DNA of 64,000 bases from Aquirhabdus parva (GCF_003351745.1 NZ_CP031222.1:3578207-3642206); one strand, 5' to 3'; shown: positions 33,450 through 43,419, counted from the first letter of the stretch. Notes: generated from the sequence alone by a model not told the origin. Numbers and translations are program-made.

Positions 33450-33994
33450 TGCAAGCCCTTCACTTAGCGATTCCAGAAGTTGTCTTATTTACGCCGAAAT
33501 TCTTCGGTGATGACCGTGGATTTTTCTTTGAAAGCTTCATTCAAACGGCTTTCGAAGAGGCCACAGGGCTCAAGCGTAGCTTTATCCAAGATAACCATTC
33601 TAAATCCCAACGTGGCGTCCTCAGAGGTCTGCACTATCAACTGAATCCGATGGCACAAGGAAAACTGGTGCGGGTTATTCAAGGTGAAGTGTTTGATGTT
33701 GCAGTTGACATTCGTAAGAACTCTCCGACCTTTGGCAAATGGGTTGGTGAAATTTTATCTGCCGAAAATCGTAAGCAGCTATGGATTCCTGAAGGATTTG
33801 CACATGGTTTTTTGACCTTGTCAGAGACAGCTGAATTTGTATATAAAACTACGAATATATACTCTCCCTCCTCAGAACGTGCGATTATGTGGAATGATCC
33901 AGATTTGGCAATTGACTGGCCAATAGAAAACCAACCATTATTGTCTGGTAAAGATGAAAAAGCTGCGTTGCTTAAAAATGCTGAAGTCTTTTAG
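33449..33994 (+). CDS. rfbC: dTDP-4-dehydrorhamnose 3,5-epimerase
   Basis: RmlC/RfbC epimerises C3 and C5 of the keto-deoxy sugar (181 residues). The cupin features are QDNHSKSQRGVLRGLHYQ with the catalytic histidine near residue 63, and GFAHGFLTLSE near residue 117. It completes the four-enzyme set in the order B-D-A-C. It is convergent with the glycosyltransferase that ends at 34085. Confidence 0.96.
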   Translation: MQALHLAIPEVVLFTPKFFGDDRGFFFESFIQTAFEEATGLKRSFIQDNHSKSQRGVLRGLHYQLNPMAQGKLVRVIQGEVFDVAVDIRKNSPTFGKWVGEILSAENRKQLWIPEGFAHGFLTLSETAEFVYKTTNIYSPSSERAIMWNDPDLAIDWPIENQPLLSGKDEKAALLKNAEVF

Positions 33995-34022
33995 AATGCA
34001 TTGTTATATAGAAATAGAGACC

Positions 34023-34052
34023 TGACCGATACTTGAGACTAGACATCGGTCA
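34023..34052. terminator. Stem-loop between convergent genes
   Basis: An 8-bp inverted repeat TGACCGAT/ATCGGTCA with a 14-nt loop lies between the ends of rfbC (plus) and the next glycosyltransferase (minus). It has no T-run on either side, so termination is only inferred from its place. Confidence 0.35.
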
Positions 34053-34084
34053 TATGGCGGCGCCCTATGGGATTAGGTAAAGCA

Positions 34085-35029
34085 TTAGCGCCAAACCAAA
34101 ATCCGCTTCAAACGTATAATGCCTCTTAGAAAAACAGGGGGAATCCGTGCAATCCATTCGACCCAAGAATAAGGAATACTGGTTACTCGCTTTATCATTG
34201 CCATATGCTCACGTACAAACATCAATGAGAATAATCCATGCGCACGACAGAATAAAAAATAACGAACTGTAAAAATTCCGCGATAACGGGAGTGTGAACG
34301 AATCATGATCTCACGTTCAGCATCACTATAGATGTCATCAAAACTATCAATCAACCGTACCCAATCCGAACCAAATGTCGTCAGAATACTTGTGTCCGAC
34401 TTAGCCCAGTAGCTTGCTTGCTTACTGCTATTGACGTGGATATATCGAGCACCGATCCAAACCAACGATGGATTGGGCATTCGCAGCAAATTCATAATCA
34501 ATGCCAATTGTGGGAAATTTTTAAAGCTGCATCGGGTACGGTGCTCACGCAAAAATTCTCTCAGCCTTAAGCCATAGATCGCAACACCTGTCATAGTCAT
34601 ATGCCATACCTGCTGATATAGGAAGGCCTTTACATCCTCCTGTCCTTGAATAGACCTATTCTGTTCAAACCATGAATCATAATTTAGAAAAATGGCATCC
34701 GGCTGTGTAGCCCATGCTTGCACAACATTTTCAAACAGCTCAGATTCAGGATAAAGGGCATCAGCTAAAAGCCAAACATAATCAGCTTCTGGCCATAACA
34801 AGGTCTCCATTAAGTTCTGATCATGACCCAATCCTGGTGTGTTCTGACGATAGTGCAGGTCAGGGTAGCTAAGTTCAGCGAGTGCACGTGCAGTTTCTTC
34901 ATTTGGACTATCATCTGATACATAGATCGCTATCCCGTATTGCCCCAAAGCAGGCAGCATTCGCGCCAAATTCTCAACTAGAATAGATGCTCGGTTATAG
35001 GTTGGAATGGCTATTGCTAGTTTTGTCAC
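34085..35029 (-). CDS. Glycosyltransferase family 2
   Basis: This is a 314-residue GT-A transferase. The N-terminus LAIAIPTYNRASILVENLAR and YVSDDSPNEET give the nucleotide-sugar-binding part. An acidic region at YVWLLADALYPESE near residue 85 replaces the usual DxD. The donor and acceptor are not evident. Together with the flippase at 35052-36377 it forms a two-gene unit transcribed against the rest of the glycan locus. Confidence 0.8.
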   Translation of the reverse strand: MTKLAIAIPTYNRASILVENLARMLPALGQYGIAIYVSDDSPNEETARALAELSYPDLHYRQNTPGLGHDQNLMETLLWPEADYVWLLADALYPESELFENVVQAWATQPDAIFLNYDSWFEQNRSIQGQEDVKAFLYQQVWHMTMTGVAIYGLRLREFLREHRTRCSFKNFPQLALIMNLLRMPNPSLVWIGARYIHVNSSKQASYWAKSDTSILTTFGSDWVRLIDSFDDIYSDAEREIMIRSHSRYRGIFTVRYFLFCRAHGLFSLMFVREHMAMIKRVTSIPYSWVEWIARIPPVFLRGIIRLKRILVWR

Positions 35030-35051
35030 ATCAAAATACCTTTACAAGCTT

Positions 35052-36377
35052 TTATAATCGTTGGCTCATGAAATAACGAAGGGTCAGAGTCGAAAAAGGC
35101 AAGGCCACCAATACCATCAACACCAGATACAAACCTAACATGCCTACGATGCCAAGCAAATGTACACCAAAAAACACAATGAAAAGCGTCAATACCGCCA
35201 TGACTAACGAATAATACAAATAAGGCTCTTCCTTAAATGTACGCGCAAAAGCTGCCTGACAGGAAATAATGTGGTTAGCCGTGATTGCGACCATCAAAAT
35301 GCACAGAGCATCCATGCTCAAAAATTTATCCGCAATAGTTGGGTAAATAGACACCAGCCCTTTATAAAAGCCAAAAACAATTAGGGCCATCATAATCAAA
35401 AATAGCGTTGTAATTACTGTAGTGCGTTTAAATAGATGTACTGCCGCATTTACCTGCTGTGTGGCGATAAGATTCGCAACTGCTGGTATCCGAGTGGCAT
35501 ACCAACTCGCGGCTAATGTCCCAAGGGCACTGACCATTGCCATACTGAGACCCATTTTTCCGGCCATTTTAGCGCCCAACTGATAAAAGACTATCGGGTT
35601 AAACAGTTGATAGATCAAATATCCACTCATCCAACTGAGAGCGATACGCCACTGCATAGGAAAAATTTCTCGTGACCAAGAAATTTGATGATCTAGCCGA
35701 TCAATTACGGTATATATAGCCGTCCTCAACACTTGTCGAAAATGCATAATCAGCCAAATTAACGATACCAAGAACGTTCCAAATGTAATCGCCGGTGCAG
35801 CCCACAATCCTAGGCCAGTAATCATTGCAGACCAACCCAGAAATGCACCTGTCAATGCCTGAAGCAAACGCATCCGAGCCACACTGGCAACTTTACCGGC
35901 CCCTTCCAACAAAGATAGAAAGGGGCTGAGATAAAGATTTAATGCCGTAATAACGACTAATACTATCCAAACCATGCGCCAGTGTGCAGGCTGTGCATCC
36001 TGATGATGGTTAAAAAAAACAAGACCTACAGGAATCAATACTATGGTAAATAAGAATGCTATCACTGCATACCATTTCACAGACAGCTTAATCAGTGAAT
36101 AATAACGATTACGATGATGAATAGTACCTTCTATATAATTTAATTTACTCCAGTTTAGATGAGCAAATTCATGGCCTGCATACTGTATCAGAATCGAGCC
36201 AAACCCCATCTCAAAGAAAACCTGCAATGCGATAATACTGTAAAACGTAAGATAGAACCCTCGTTCAATATCGCTTAAGTAACGAGTAATCAGAAGTAAC
36301 GTACCAAAGCCAACACCTAGACTGGCGATTCTTGCCAAAACCGCATATATAGCCGCTTGATCAAAAACTTTTCTCAC
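35052..36377 (-). CDS. Polysaccharide flippase, Wzx-like
   Basis: This is a 441-residue integral membrane protein with about twelve hydrophobic helices, as in the MOP-superfamily exporters (Wzx/RfbX type). It would flip undecaprenyl-linked repeat units to the periplasm. No catalytic motif is expected. Sequence drift in this family is high, so identification rests on length, topology and position between glycosyltransferase and polymerase genes. It is 22 bp upstream of the glycosyltransferase on the same strand. Confidence 0.7.
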   Translation of the reverse strand: MRKVFDQAAIYAVLARIASLGVGFGTLLLITRYLSDIERGFYLTFYSIIALQVFFEMGFGSILIQYAGHEFAHLNWSKLNYIEGTIHHRNRYYSLIKLSVKWYAVIAFLFTIVLIPVGLVFFNHHQDAQPAHWRMVWIVLVVITALNLYLSPFLSLLEGAGKVASVARMRLLQALTGAFLGWSAMITGLGLWAAPAITFGTFLVSLIWLIMHFRQVLRTAIYTVIDRLDHQISWSREIFPMQWRIALSWMSGYLIYQLFNPIVFYQLGAKMAGKMGLSMAMVSALGTLAASWYATRIPAVANLIATQQVNAAVHLFKRTTVITTLFLIMMALIVFGFYKGLVSIYPTIADKFLSMDALCILMVAITANHIISCQAAFARTFKEEPYLYYSLVMAVLTLFIVFFGVHLLGIVGMLGLYLVLMVLVALPFSTLTLRYFMSQRL

Positions 36378-36884
36378 AGAACCTCTGATTCATCGTAGCT
36401 ATAAATACGCAAGTCTAACATACCCGCCCTATGCTTGGAGAGCACCATGAATGCTTTCACTTGAAGCTATTAAAAAGTTTGTCGAGTGAAGAAACTTATA
36501 CGCCCTTTTTTCAGATTTCGTCCATTTTTGCTTAAGCTTATTTTATGAACCCATTGAGCCATGGTGGAGTGACAATCCATACTTACACGACCTAAAAGCC
36601 ACACAAAACAAGCAGTATATCTAAGACTGCCTATATCAATAGCTTCACTACGCTCATGGCCTAATACATATTCATCATACTTAAATATCAAAAATATAAA
36701 TTTTTTTTAATTTATGGATAAGCAGATGATCTATGCCATTTGGGCTATTATTTGCTGATTATGAACATTTGCATTACAATAGCAGATTATTTTGATTAAA
36801 ATTGGTTAGTTAATTTCATGTACTTTTTTGGTATTTTTACAATTTTAAAATCAAGTGATAAACCGAACGGTAAGGACACACAAC
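36378..36884. other. AT-rich intergenic region between divergent wzx and pgi
   Basis: This stretch of about 500 bp holds promoters for the minus-strand wzx unit and the plus-strand pgi gene. It contains a 15-bp sequence, ATAAGCAGATGATCT (36718-36732), that also occurs at 27964-27978 upstream of the phosphohexomutase gene. A 73-codon minus-strand frame at 36470-36691 has no recognisable features and is not called. Confidence 0.5.
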
Positions 36885-38504
36885 TTGTTTCATAAAGACA
36901 TATTCCCTCCACAAAACTCGCCTATCCTAGAATCAAGTCAGATAGAAAGCGGTGTCAAGCGTATTGAAAAACAAAGTAAAGAATCTATGCAAAGCAATAA
37001 TTTAGATCGACATATATTTTATGCGAATACGCTATTCGACTTTAGCAATCAACTAATTAGCGATAGTGATTTTGATCAACTAATCCTTAAAGCAAGAAAA
37101 ACAGGGCTAGTAGATGCTATCGCACAGCTTAAAAATGGTGGCATCCTAAATCAAACTGAGCATCGTAAAGTTCTTCATACTGCTTTACGTGCAAAACCAG
37201 ATAATCGTTTTCCAGAAGAAATGCAGCAGCATATCGACGAAGCATCGCAAGTCCGGGTAAAAATGCGCCGATTCGTTGATGAGCTTCATGCAGGCCACAT
37301 TAAAGGCGCGACAGGAAAAACAATCAAATATATTGTCAACATTGGGGTCGGTGGATCAAATCTAGGCTCGCGCTTAGTTACGCAAGCACTAGCACGTTTT
37401 AGACATCCATCAATTGCTGTGTCCTATGTAGCAAATATTGATGCAGATGATCTGTATCAAGTTTTACAACGTGTCAATCCAGAAGAAACAATGTTTTTGG
37501 TCACTAGTAAGACATTTACCACATTTGAGACCATGCAAAATGCGATTGCGGCACGTGGCTGGCTTGAAAAACAGCTTAATCTCGATAGCACGATTATTTT
37601 ACAGCATCATTTTGTAGGGATTACGGCCGAAGTCAATCGAGCTGTAGCCTTCGGTATTGATCCAGAGCGTACTTTTGAGTTCTGGGACTGGGTAGGAGGT
37701 CGTTTTTCATTGTGGTCGGCGGTTGGCTTGCCTATTGCTATTGCCGTTGGTATGGATCTTTTTGAAGAACTACTGGCTGGTGCAAGAGCCATGGATGAGC
37801 ATTTCTTTTCGGCTCCCCTAGAGTCTAATATACCTGTGTTGATGGGTTTAATTGGTGCTTGGAATATCGAAGAAAATCATGCAGCTGGCTTATCCATCGC
37901 CCCATACTGTCACGGATTAAGATCGCTCCCAGCTTACCTACAACAACTTGAAATGGAGTCCAATGGCAAAGGCATTGATATCTATGGTCAGCCAACAAAG
38001 ACCCGCACAGCCCAAGTCGTCTTTGGCAGTGTCGGAAGTAATGGCCAGCACGCCTACTTTCAAATGCTTCACCAAGGTACAAGACAAATTCCAACCGATT
38101 TTATTGCCGTTGCTGAGGATCTAAATATTTTTGAAGGGCATCAGGATCAACTTCTTGCTAATTGTTTTGCACAAAGTGCGGCGCTTGCTACTGGTAGAAT
38201 TTACCCTGATGAACCTCATAAAACATGTGCCGGCGGTCAAAGATCAACGGTCATTGTATTACCCCAATTAAATGCTTTTTCTGTAGGGCTTTTACTTGCG
38301 GCATATGAGCATAAGATTTTTGTTCAAGCCCATATATGGGAAATTAATGCATTTGACCAATGGGGTGTCGAATTAGGAAAATCTATTGCCCACGACATCC
38401 TCCCTGTTCTTCAAGGACACAGTTCAAATTGCGAAGTCGATAACGAAACCCAAAGACTAATCAAACACATTCAATTTATTCGCGAGAATTTAAAGAATCG
38501 CTGA
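36885..38504 (+). CDS. pgi: Glucose-6-phosphate isomerase
   Basis: Pgi interconverts glucose 6-phosphate and fructose 6-phosphate, linking glycolysis to sugar-nucleotide supply. Key blocks are NIGVGGSNLGS, VGGRFSLWSAVGLPIAI and QLEMESNGK, which holds active-site residues. The frame has no ATG before codon 35. A TTG at 36885 is chosen because AAGGA lies 8 bp upstream; a GTG at 36855 lacks a ribosome site. This gives 539 residues, close to the E. coli length of 549. In Acinetobacter pgi is usually part of the surface-glycan locus. Confidence 0.93.
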   Translation: MFHKDIFPPQNSPILESSQIESGVKRIEKQSKESMQSNNLDRHIFYANTLFDFSNQLISDSDFDQLILKARKTGLVDAIAQLKNGGILNQTEHRKVLHTALRAKPDNRFPEEMQQHIDEASQVRVKMRRFVDELHAGHIKGATGKTIKYIVNIGVGGSNLGSRLVTQALARFRHPSIAVSYVANIDADDLYQVLQRVNPEETMFLVTSKTFTTFETMQNAIAARGWLEKQLNLDSTIILQHHFVGITAEVNRAVAFGIDPERTFEFWDWVGGRFSLWSAVGLPIAIAVGMDLFEELLAGARAMDEHFFSAPLESNIPVLMGLIGAWNIEENHAAGLSIAPYCHGLRSLPAYLQQLEMESNGKGIDIYGQPTKTRTAQVVFGSVGSNGQHAYFQMLHQGTRQIPTDFIAVAEDLNIFEGHQDQLLANCFAQSAALATGRIYPDEPHKTCAGGQRSTVIVLPQLNAFSVGLLLAAYEHKIFVQAHIWEINAFDQWGVELGKSIAHDILPVLQGHSSNCEVDNETQRLIKHIQFIRENLKNR

Positions 38505-38593
38505 CTAACTATTTTTGGTACTCACCGAATGATTGAATTAAGATGAGCGCTGAAAGAGATATCTGAAAACAATTTATCATTTGGGGCGTATGG

Positions 38594-38878
38594 ATGCCGG
38601 CATTAAATATAAACAGCCCTTTAGTAATTTCTGCGAATCTTTTTTTTAATTCGCCGACCTTAGAGATGAGTCTCATTGCATCCTACATAATGATTGAGCT
38701 TTCCGAAGTATTAATTCTCGCTCTTATATTACCATTTGCTTTAACAAACGCCTTATTTGATCGGCTAACATCACTATTGAATCCTGAATCAAACGGCGAA
38801 GCTACCCTATATTATCGGTGCTTAAAATTTTCAAAAAAAAATTTCGACCCTAATATTAATTTAAAATCAGCATTTTAG
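38594..38878 (+). CDS. Hypothetical small protein before the polymerase gene
   Basis: This open frame of 94 codons ends 6 bp before the Wzy-like gene. Residues about 28-55 are hydrophobic and could form one or two membrane helices. No family is recognised. The close spacing favours a real gene, but the AT-rich setting makes chance frames common. Confidence 0.3.
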   Translation: MPALNINSPLVISANLFFNSPTLEMSLIASYIMIELSEVLILALILPFALTNALFDRLTSLLNPESNGEATLYYRCLKFSKKNFDPNINLKSAF

Positions 38879-38884
38879 AAAATT

Positions 38885-39949
38885 ATGGAAGCATTCTGGA
38901 TAATTTGGCTAACCATAGTCGTAATCGCTTGGTACCCTAAAACACCTAGGCAAACTTTACTTTTGGCTTTGCCACTTGCCATATTTGCAGGGTTGCGAGC
39001 AAGTGATGTAGATAGAGACTATAAAAATTATATTGAATACTTTAACTCAGTTAATGAAATCAAAGATATTTTCAATTCAAAGATTAATGTTGAAATATGG
39101 TTTAAAATTTTAACATATATAACAAAATTTTTAGATTTTCAATTTTCAATGCAAATGCTATTTATTGCATTAATATCGATCTCAATCAAATTATTTTATT
39201 ATAAAAAATTATCGCCTCTTTTCCCAATTGCTATAGTGGCATATATTAGTCATTTTTATTTATTGCAAGATATGACACAAGTGCGTGCCGGACTTGCATC
39301 AAGTATATTTTTGATAGCATTATGGAACTTTAATCGTAGCAAACCAAAATATTTTATTTTCACTCTTATTGCCAGCTTAATTCATTCTTCTTTTATCATC
39401 ACATTTTTCTTGGGATTCATGGTTAACAATTCAAAAAAGAAATTAACTATTCTTTCAATTCTTCCTGCATTTTGTATTATATTTTCTTTATTCAACTTTC
39501 AACTTGCGGAGACTTTACTTCACAACATTTCATTTATTGATCCTAGATTATCAAACTATCTCAATATTTTACAAGACAAAAAATTGAATGAAATAAATAT
39601 TTTCAACACTCAAACATTATCAAGAATAATTATAGCTTATGCTTTATTTTACTTCACTTTAAAAAATAAAATAAAAACTATATTTATTCCATTCATTCAA
39701 TTTTACATGATTGCAATAGGGCTTTATTATTTACTTTGCCAGAGCTCAGCATTGGCAACCCGATTAAGTGAAATACTATTCACGGTGGAGCCAATTCTAA
39801 TCAGTTTACTTGTATATACTGCACTTCGTGTATATAAAAATGTTTACTCTTACGCAATAACACTTACACTATTCTTTTTTTATTCTGCTTTACTGTATAT
39901 GAAAACGTTAGAAATCATGAATGACTACTCCGCAGTATGGTTTTTTTAA
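38885..39949 (+). CDS. EpsG-family / Wzy-like polysaccharide polymerase
   Basis: This is a 354-residue protein with about nine to ten hydrophobic helices. The segments FAGLRASDVDRDYKNYIEYF near the N-terminus and LLQDMTQVRAGLASSIFL near residue 120 are typical of the EpsG group, which polymerises glycan repeat units. The gene is extremely AT-rich compared with housekeeping genes in the window, as is common for wzy genes acquired by transfer. Confidence 0.75.
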   Translation: MEAFWIIWLTIVVIAWYPKTPRQTLLLALPLAIFAGLRASDVDRDYKNYIEYFNSVNEIKDIFNSKINVEIWFKILTYITKFLDFQFSMQMLFIALISISIKLFYYKKLSPLFPIAIVAYISHFYLLQDMTQVRAGLASSIFLIALWNFNRSKPKYFIFTLIASLIHSSFIITFFLGFMVNNSKKKLTILSILPAFCIIFSLFNFQLAETLLHNISFIDPRLSNYLNILQDKKLNEINIFNTQTLSRIIIAYALFYFTLKNKIKTIFIPFIQFYMIAIGLYYLLCQSSALATRLSEILFTVEPILISLLVYTALRVYKNVYSYAITLTLFFFYSALLYMKTLEIMNDYSAVWFF

Positions 39950-40100
39950 CTTTCCAGCAGCCCAATGAGGCGAATCTATTAAAAAACAGACTCCCCCCAA
40001 ATAAAAGGAAAATGAAGTGTATAAAATTAATTAAAGTGTAAGAATTCTAAGTTTATTTTTGGATTTTTTGCACTTTACACACAATTTCCTAGATACCTCT

Positions 40101-40129
40101 TTAACTGATATATAGCTTGCTTATATAAT
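40101..40129 (+). promoter_or_regulatory. Candidate sigma70 promoter for galE
   Basis: TTAACT at 40101-40106 and a perfect TATAAT at 40124-40129 are 17 bp apart, about 98 bp before the galE start. They lie in a 277-bp gap that otherwise shows no gene. Confidence 0.5.
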
Positions 40130-40226
40130 GAAAAACGATAGCACCAACATCAAGGTGATTATTCATGCAACTTGAGACACATCCCATTATATTCGTTCAT
40201 ATTTTTTAAATTGACTTTGAGTCCTT

Positions 40227-41243
40227 ATGGTTATCCTTATCACTGGTGGCGCAGGCTACATTGGTTCACATGCTGTAGTTGAATTTTTACTCGCCGGGCA
40301 TGACGTAGTCGTATTAGACAACCTTTGCAATAGCTCACAAATATCTATAGAGCGCATCAAAAAAATTACAGGAATAATGCCTAAATTTTTAGTCGGAGAT
40401 ATACGCGATCACCAACTTCTTGATCAAATTTTTTCTCGATATGCAATAGATGCCGTGGTGCATTTTGCTGGTCTAAAAGCAGTTGGTGAAAGCGTGAAAG
40501 ATCCTTTAAATTATTTTGAAAACAATGTTAATGGCAGTATCACTTTACTTCAGGCGATGAAAAAAGCCAACGTCTTCAATCTAGTATTTAGCTCATCTGC
40601 TACGGTATATGGCGAGCCTAAAAATATGCCTATCTCAGAAGAGTGTCCAACAGGCGTGCCAACGAATCCTTATGGGCGCTCAAAACTTATGGTTGAGCAG
40701 ATTTTAAAAGATACAGCAGCCTCAGACCCCCGATGGTCTGTTGCTTTACTACGTTATTTTAATCCGATAGGCGCACATTCAAGCGGCTTTATTGGCGAAG
40801 ATCCTAATGGTCCTCCCAACAACCTGTTGCCATACATTAGTCAAGTAGCCATAGGCAAATTACAAGAGTTATCGGTCTATGGCGACGACTATCCAACTAA
40901 AGATGGCACGGGCATACGTGATTACATCCATGTTGTGGATCTTGCTAAAGGCCATGTAGCGGCATTGAAGTATATTACAAGCAGATCCGATATACATGTA
41001 TGGAACCTAGGCACCGGCGTCGGATATTCAGTATTAGAAATGATTAAGGCCTTTGAACACAATTCTGGTATTAAAATTCCGTACCGGATCGTTCAGCGTC
41101 GACTCGGTGATATAGCCGAATGCTGGTCAAACCCCAGCAAAGCATTAAATGATTTAAATTGGAAAGCAGAATTAGGTCTTTCGGAAATGATCAAAGACAC
41201 ATGGAATTGGCAGAGCAATAACCCTAACGGTTATCAGGATTAA
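40227..41243 (+). CDS. galE: UDP-glucose 4-epimerase
   Basis: GalE interconverts UDP-glucose and UDP-galactose, or the N-acetyl forms in some surface-glycan loci (338 residues). [10 protein letters not shown] lies at the N-terminus, SSSATVYG near residue 122 is the catalytic serine/threonine region, and the catalytic tyrosine is in NPYGRSK near residue 148. It is followed by a glycosyltransferase after 3 bp. Confidence 0.95.
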   Translation: MVILITGGAGYIGSHAVVEFLLAGHDVVVLDNLCNSSQISIERIKKITGIMPKFLVGDIRDHQLLDQIFSRYAIDAVVHFAGLKAVGESVKDPLNYFENNVNGSITLLQAMKKANVFNLVFSSSATVYGEPKNMPISEECPTGVPTNPYGRSKLMVEQILKDTAASDPRWSVALLRYFNPIGAHSSGFIGEDPNGPPNNLLPYISQVAIGKLQELSVYGDDYPTKDGTGIRDYIHVVDLAKGHVAALKYITSRSDIHVWNLGTGVGYSVLEMIKAFEHNSGIKIPYRIVQRRLGDIAECWSNPSKALNDLNWKAELGLSEMIKDTWNWQSNNPNGYQD

Positions 41244-41246
41244 TAA

Positions 41247-42374
41247 ATGAAAATTGCGTTAATTGGAACGACATCTGCCAGCGTCATTGGCTTTCGTGCA
41301 GATTTAATCAAGACATTGATTGCCGATGGCCATGAGGTCTACGCCTTTGCAATGGATTACAATTTAAACAGTAGAAAAACTGTAGAAGGTTTGGGGGCAA
41401 TAGCTATAGATTATGATCTTAGCCGCACCGGGATGAATCCTTTAAATGACATTATCAATATGTTCAAACTTTCTAAAATTTTGAAAAAAATTGCTCCCGA
41501 TCTAGTTTTCTCATATTTCGTTAAGCCCGTTATTTTTGGTACTCTAGCTGCGGCTCTAGCAGGCGTTAAACGTCGAATCGGTATGCTTGAGGGTCTAGGA
41601 TATGTTTTTACTGACCACCCCAATGGCATCACTAATAAAATTAGAATATTACGTAAAGTACAAATCTTACTTTATAAAAGTGCATTTCCCTTTTTAGAAA
41701 GAATTATTTTTCTAAATCCTGACGACCCTATCGACTTATTAGATAAAAACAATCTGAAAGCTAAAAATGTAAGTGTGCTCGGTGGTATAGGACTAGATTT
41801 ATCAACATACCCATACTCACCTCCCGATAAGTCACCGATATCTTTCATTTTTGTTGGGCGCCTGTTAGCAGAAAAAGGAGTTTATGAATATATTGAAGCA
41901 GCTAAAATAGTCAAGTCGAAATATTCAAATACTAATTTCATTATGCTGGGAGGCTTAGATGAAGGAAATCCAGGAGGCTTATCAAGTATCGAGCTTCAAA
42001 GCCTCATTAATGAAGGTGTGGTCATTCACCCTGGACATGTAAGCAACGTACAAGAATGGCTACGGAATTCAAGCGTTTTTGTATTACCGTCCTATTATAG
42101 AGAGGGGGTTCCTAGAAGTACGCAAGAAGCGATGGCGATCGGACGACCAATCATCACAACGGATATGCCAGGTTGTCGTGAAACTGTAATTGATGGAAAA
42201 AACGGTTTTTTAGTCCCACCGTGGTCACCACAGATATTAGCGGAAAAAATGCTCTATTTTATCGATAACCCCGACCAAATAGAGACGATGGGAATTGAGA
42301 GTTATAAATTAGCACAAGAAAAATTTGATGCACAAATTGTAAATCAACGCTTACTAAACTACTTGAATCTCTAG
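41247..42374 (+). CDS. Glycosyltransferase family 4
   Basis: This is a 375-residue GT-B fold transferase. The C-terminal donor-binding half has FVGRLLAEKGVYEYIEAAK near residue 203, HPGHVSNVQEWL, and the motif YREGVPRSTQEAMAIGRPII, which holds the E-x7-E pattern of the family. The N-terminal half (acceptor side) has SYFVKPVIFGTLAA. The linkage made is unknown. Only 3 bp separate it from galE. Confidence 0.85.
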   Translation: MKIALIGTTSASVIGFRADLIKTLIADGHEVYAFAMDYNLNSRKTVEGLGAIAIDYDLSRTGMNPLNDIINMFKLSKILKKIAPDLVFSYFVKPVIFGTLAAALAGVKRRIGMLEGLGYVFTDHPNGITNKIRILRKVQILLYKSAFPFLERIIFLNPDDPIDLLDKNNLKAKNVSVLGGIGLDLSTYPYSPPDKSPISFIFVGRLLAEKGVYEYIEAAKIVKSKYSNTNFIMLGGLDEGNPGGLSSIELQSLINEGVVIHPGHVSNVQEWLRNSSVFVLPSYYREGVPRSTQEAMAIGRPIITTDMPGCRETVIDGKNGFLVPPWSPQILAEKMLYFIDNPDQIETMGIESYKLAQEKFDAQIVNQRLLNYLNL

Positions 42375-42480
42375 TAAAATGAGCAGCAATTTTTTAGTTC
42401 ATCCTATTACAAAATAGCGTAAATTATTTGAGCTCTCGGTAATTTAAAGTGATTTTTCAATACATTTATTGAGGTTTACA

Positions 42481-43359
42481 TTGTCTGTAGAAATTGTTGT
42501 TTTACCTGTTGCTGGGCTCGGTAGCCGTTTTTTACCTGCAACCAAGGTGACGCCTAAAGAAATGCTGCCTATTGTAGATGTTCCTCTAGTTCAATTGGCT
42601 GTTGAAGAAGCAGTTCGAGCAGGTGTTCGCGAAATAGTATTAGTGACAAGTCCGCTAAAACCGACTATTGAAGCTCACTTCAGAGAGGCAACAGCATTAG
42701 AGTCAGTATTAGTCCACAAAGGTAATAAGCTTGGATTAGATGCTGTCAGAAATACTTTACCTGAAGGCGTCGTTATTCATGTTGTATTTCAATTAGAGGC
42801 TTTAGGATTAGGACATGCAGTCCTTTGCGCGAAAGACATAGTCGGCAATAGACCATTTGCGGTAATGCTTCCGGATGACTTAATCGATAGTTCGGGTCTT
42901 GGCTGTCTTGCCGATATGGTTGAGATTTATAAAGAACGAGGTTCTTACTCCTTAGCTGTTGAAAATGTAGCAATTGAGCATACCAACAAATACGGCATAG
43001 CAACTCTAGATGGAAATCGAATTATTGGTTTAGTCGAAAAACCTGATCCATCAGTTGCGCCGAGCACATTGGCCATAGTTGGGCGATATATTTTGCCACC
43101 TGAAATATTTCCAGTTTTAGAGACCATTAATGCTGGTGCAGGCGGTGAAATACAGTTGACCGATGGAATTTCTGCATTACTTAATACATATATCTTTGAA
43201 ATACAAAAGCTTAATGGAACTCGATACGATTGTGGTAGTAAGCTTGGTCACTTACAGGCGAATATAGTGTACGCATTTAAGGATAAAGCTCTAGCTGAAC
43301 AGCTCTATCATTGGCTAAATGAAGAATTTTTACTATCGTATAGCGCCGCCCCAATTTAG
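42481..43359 (+). CDS. galU: UTP-glucose-1-phosphate uridylyltransferase
   Basis: GalU makes UDP-glucose from UTP and glucose-1-phosphate (292 residues). The signature GLGSRFLPATKVTPKEMLPI is at the N-terminus, and PFAVMLPDDLID near residue 125 holds a metal-binding aspartate. The start is a TTG with GAGG 6 bp upstream; a longer TTG frame at 42469 would contain that ribosome site. A strong terminator follows. Confidence 0.94.
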   Translation: MSVEIVVLPVAGLGSRFLPATKVTPKEMLPIVDVPLVQLAVEEAVRAGVREIVLVTSPLKPTIEAHFREATALESVLVHKGNKLGLDAVRNTLPEGVVIHVVFQLEALGLGHAVLCAKDIVGNRPFAVMLPDDLIDSSGLGCLADMVEIYKERGSYSLAVENVAIEHTNKYGIATLDGNRIIGLVEKPDPSVAPSTLAIVGRYILPPEIFPVLETINAGAGGEIQLTDGISALLNTYIFEIQKLNGTRYDCGSKLGHLQANIVYAFKDKALAEQLYHWLNEEFLLSYSAAPI

Positions 43360-43392
43360 CAATTTTCTTTAAGCATAAGTTTATTCTCTTTC

Positions 43393-43419
43393 AAACCGTT
43401 AAACAAAATAACGGTTTTT
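43393..43419 (+). terminator. Rho-independent terminator after galU
   Basis: A perfect 9-bp stem AAACCGTTA/TAACGGTTT (43393-43401 and 43409-43417) with a 7-nt loop runs into a T stretch, 33 bp past the galU stop. Confidence 0.85.

Noticed and set aside
36470-36691. A 73-codon minus-strand frame considered as a transposase remnant
   Set aside because: No transposase motif, no inverted repeats and no target duplication could be seen around it.
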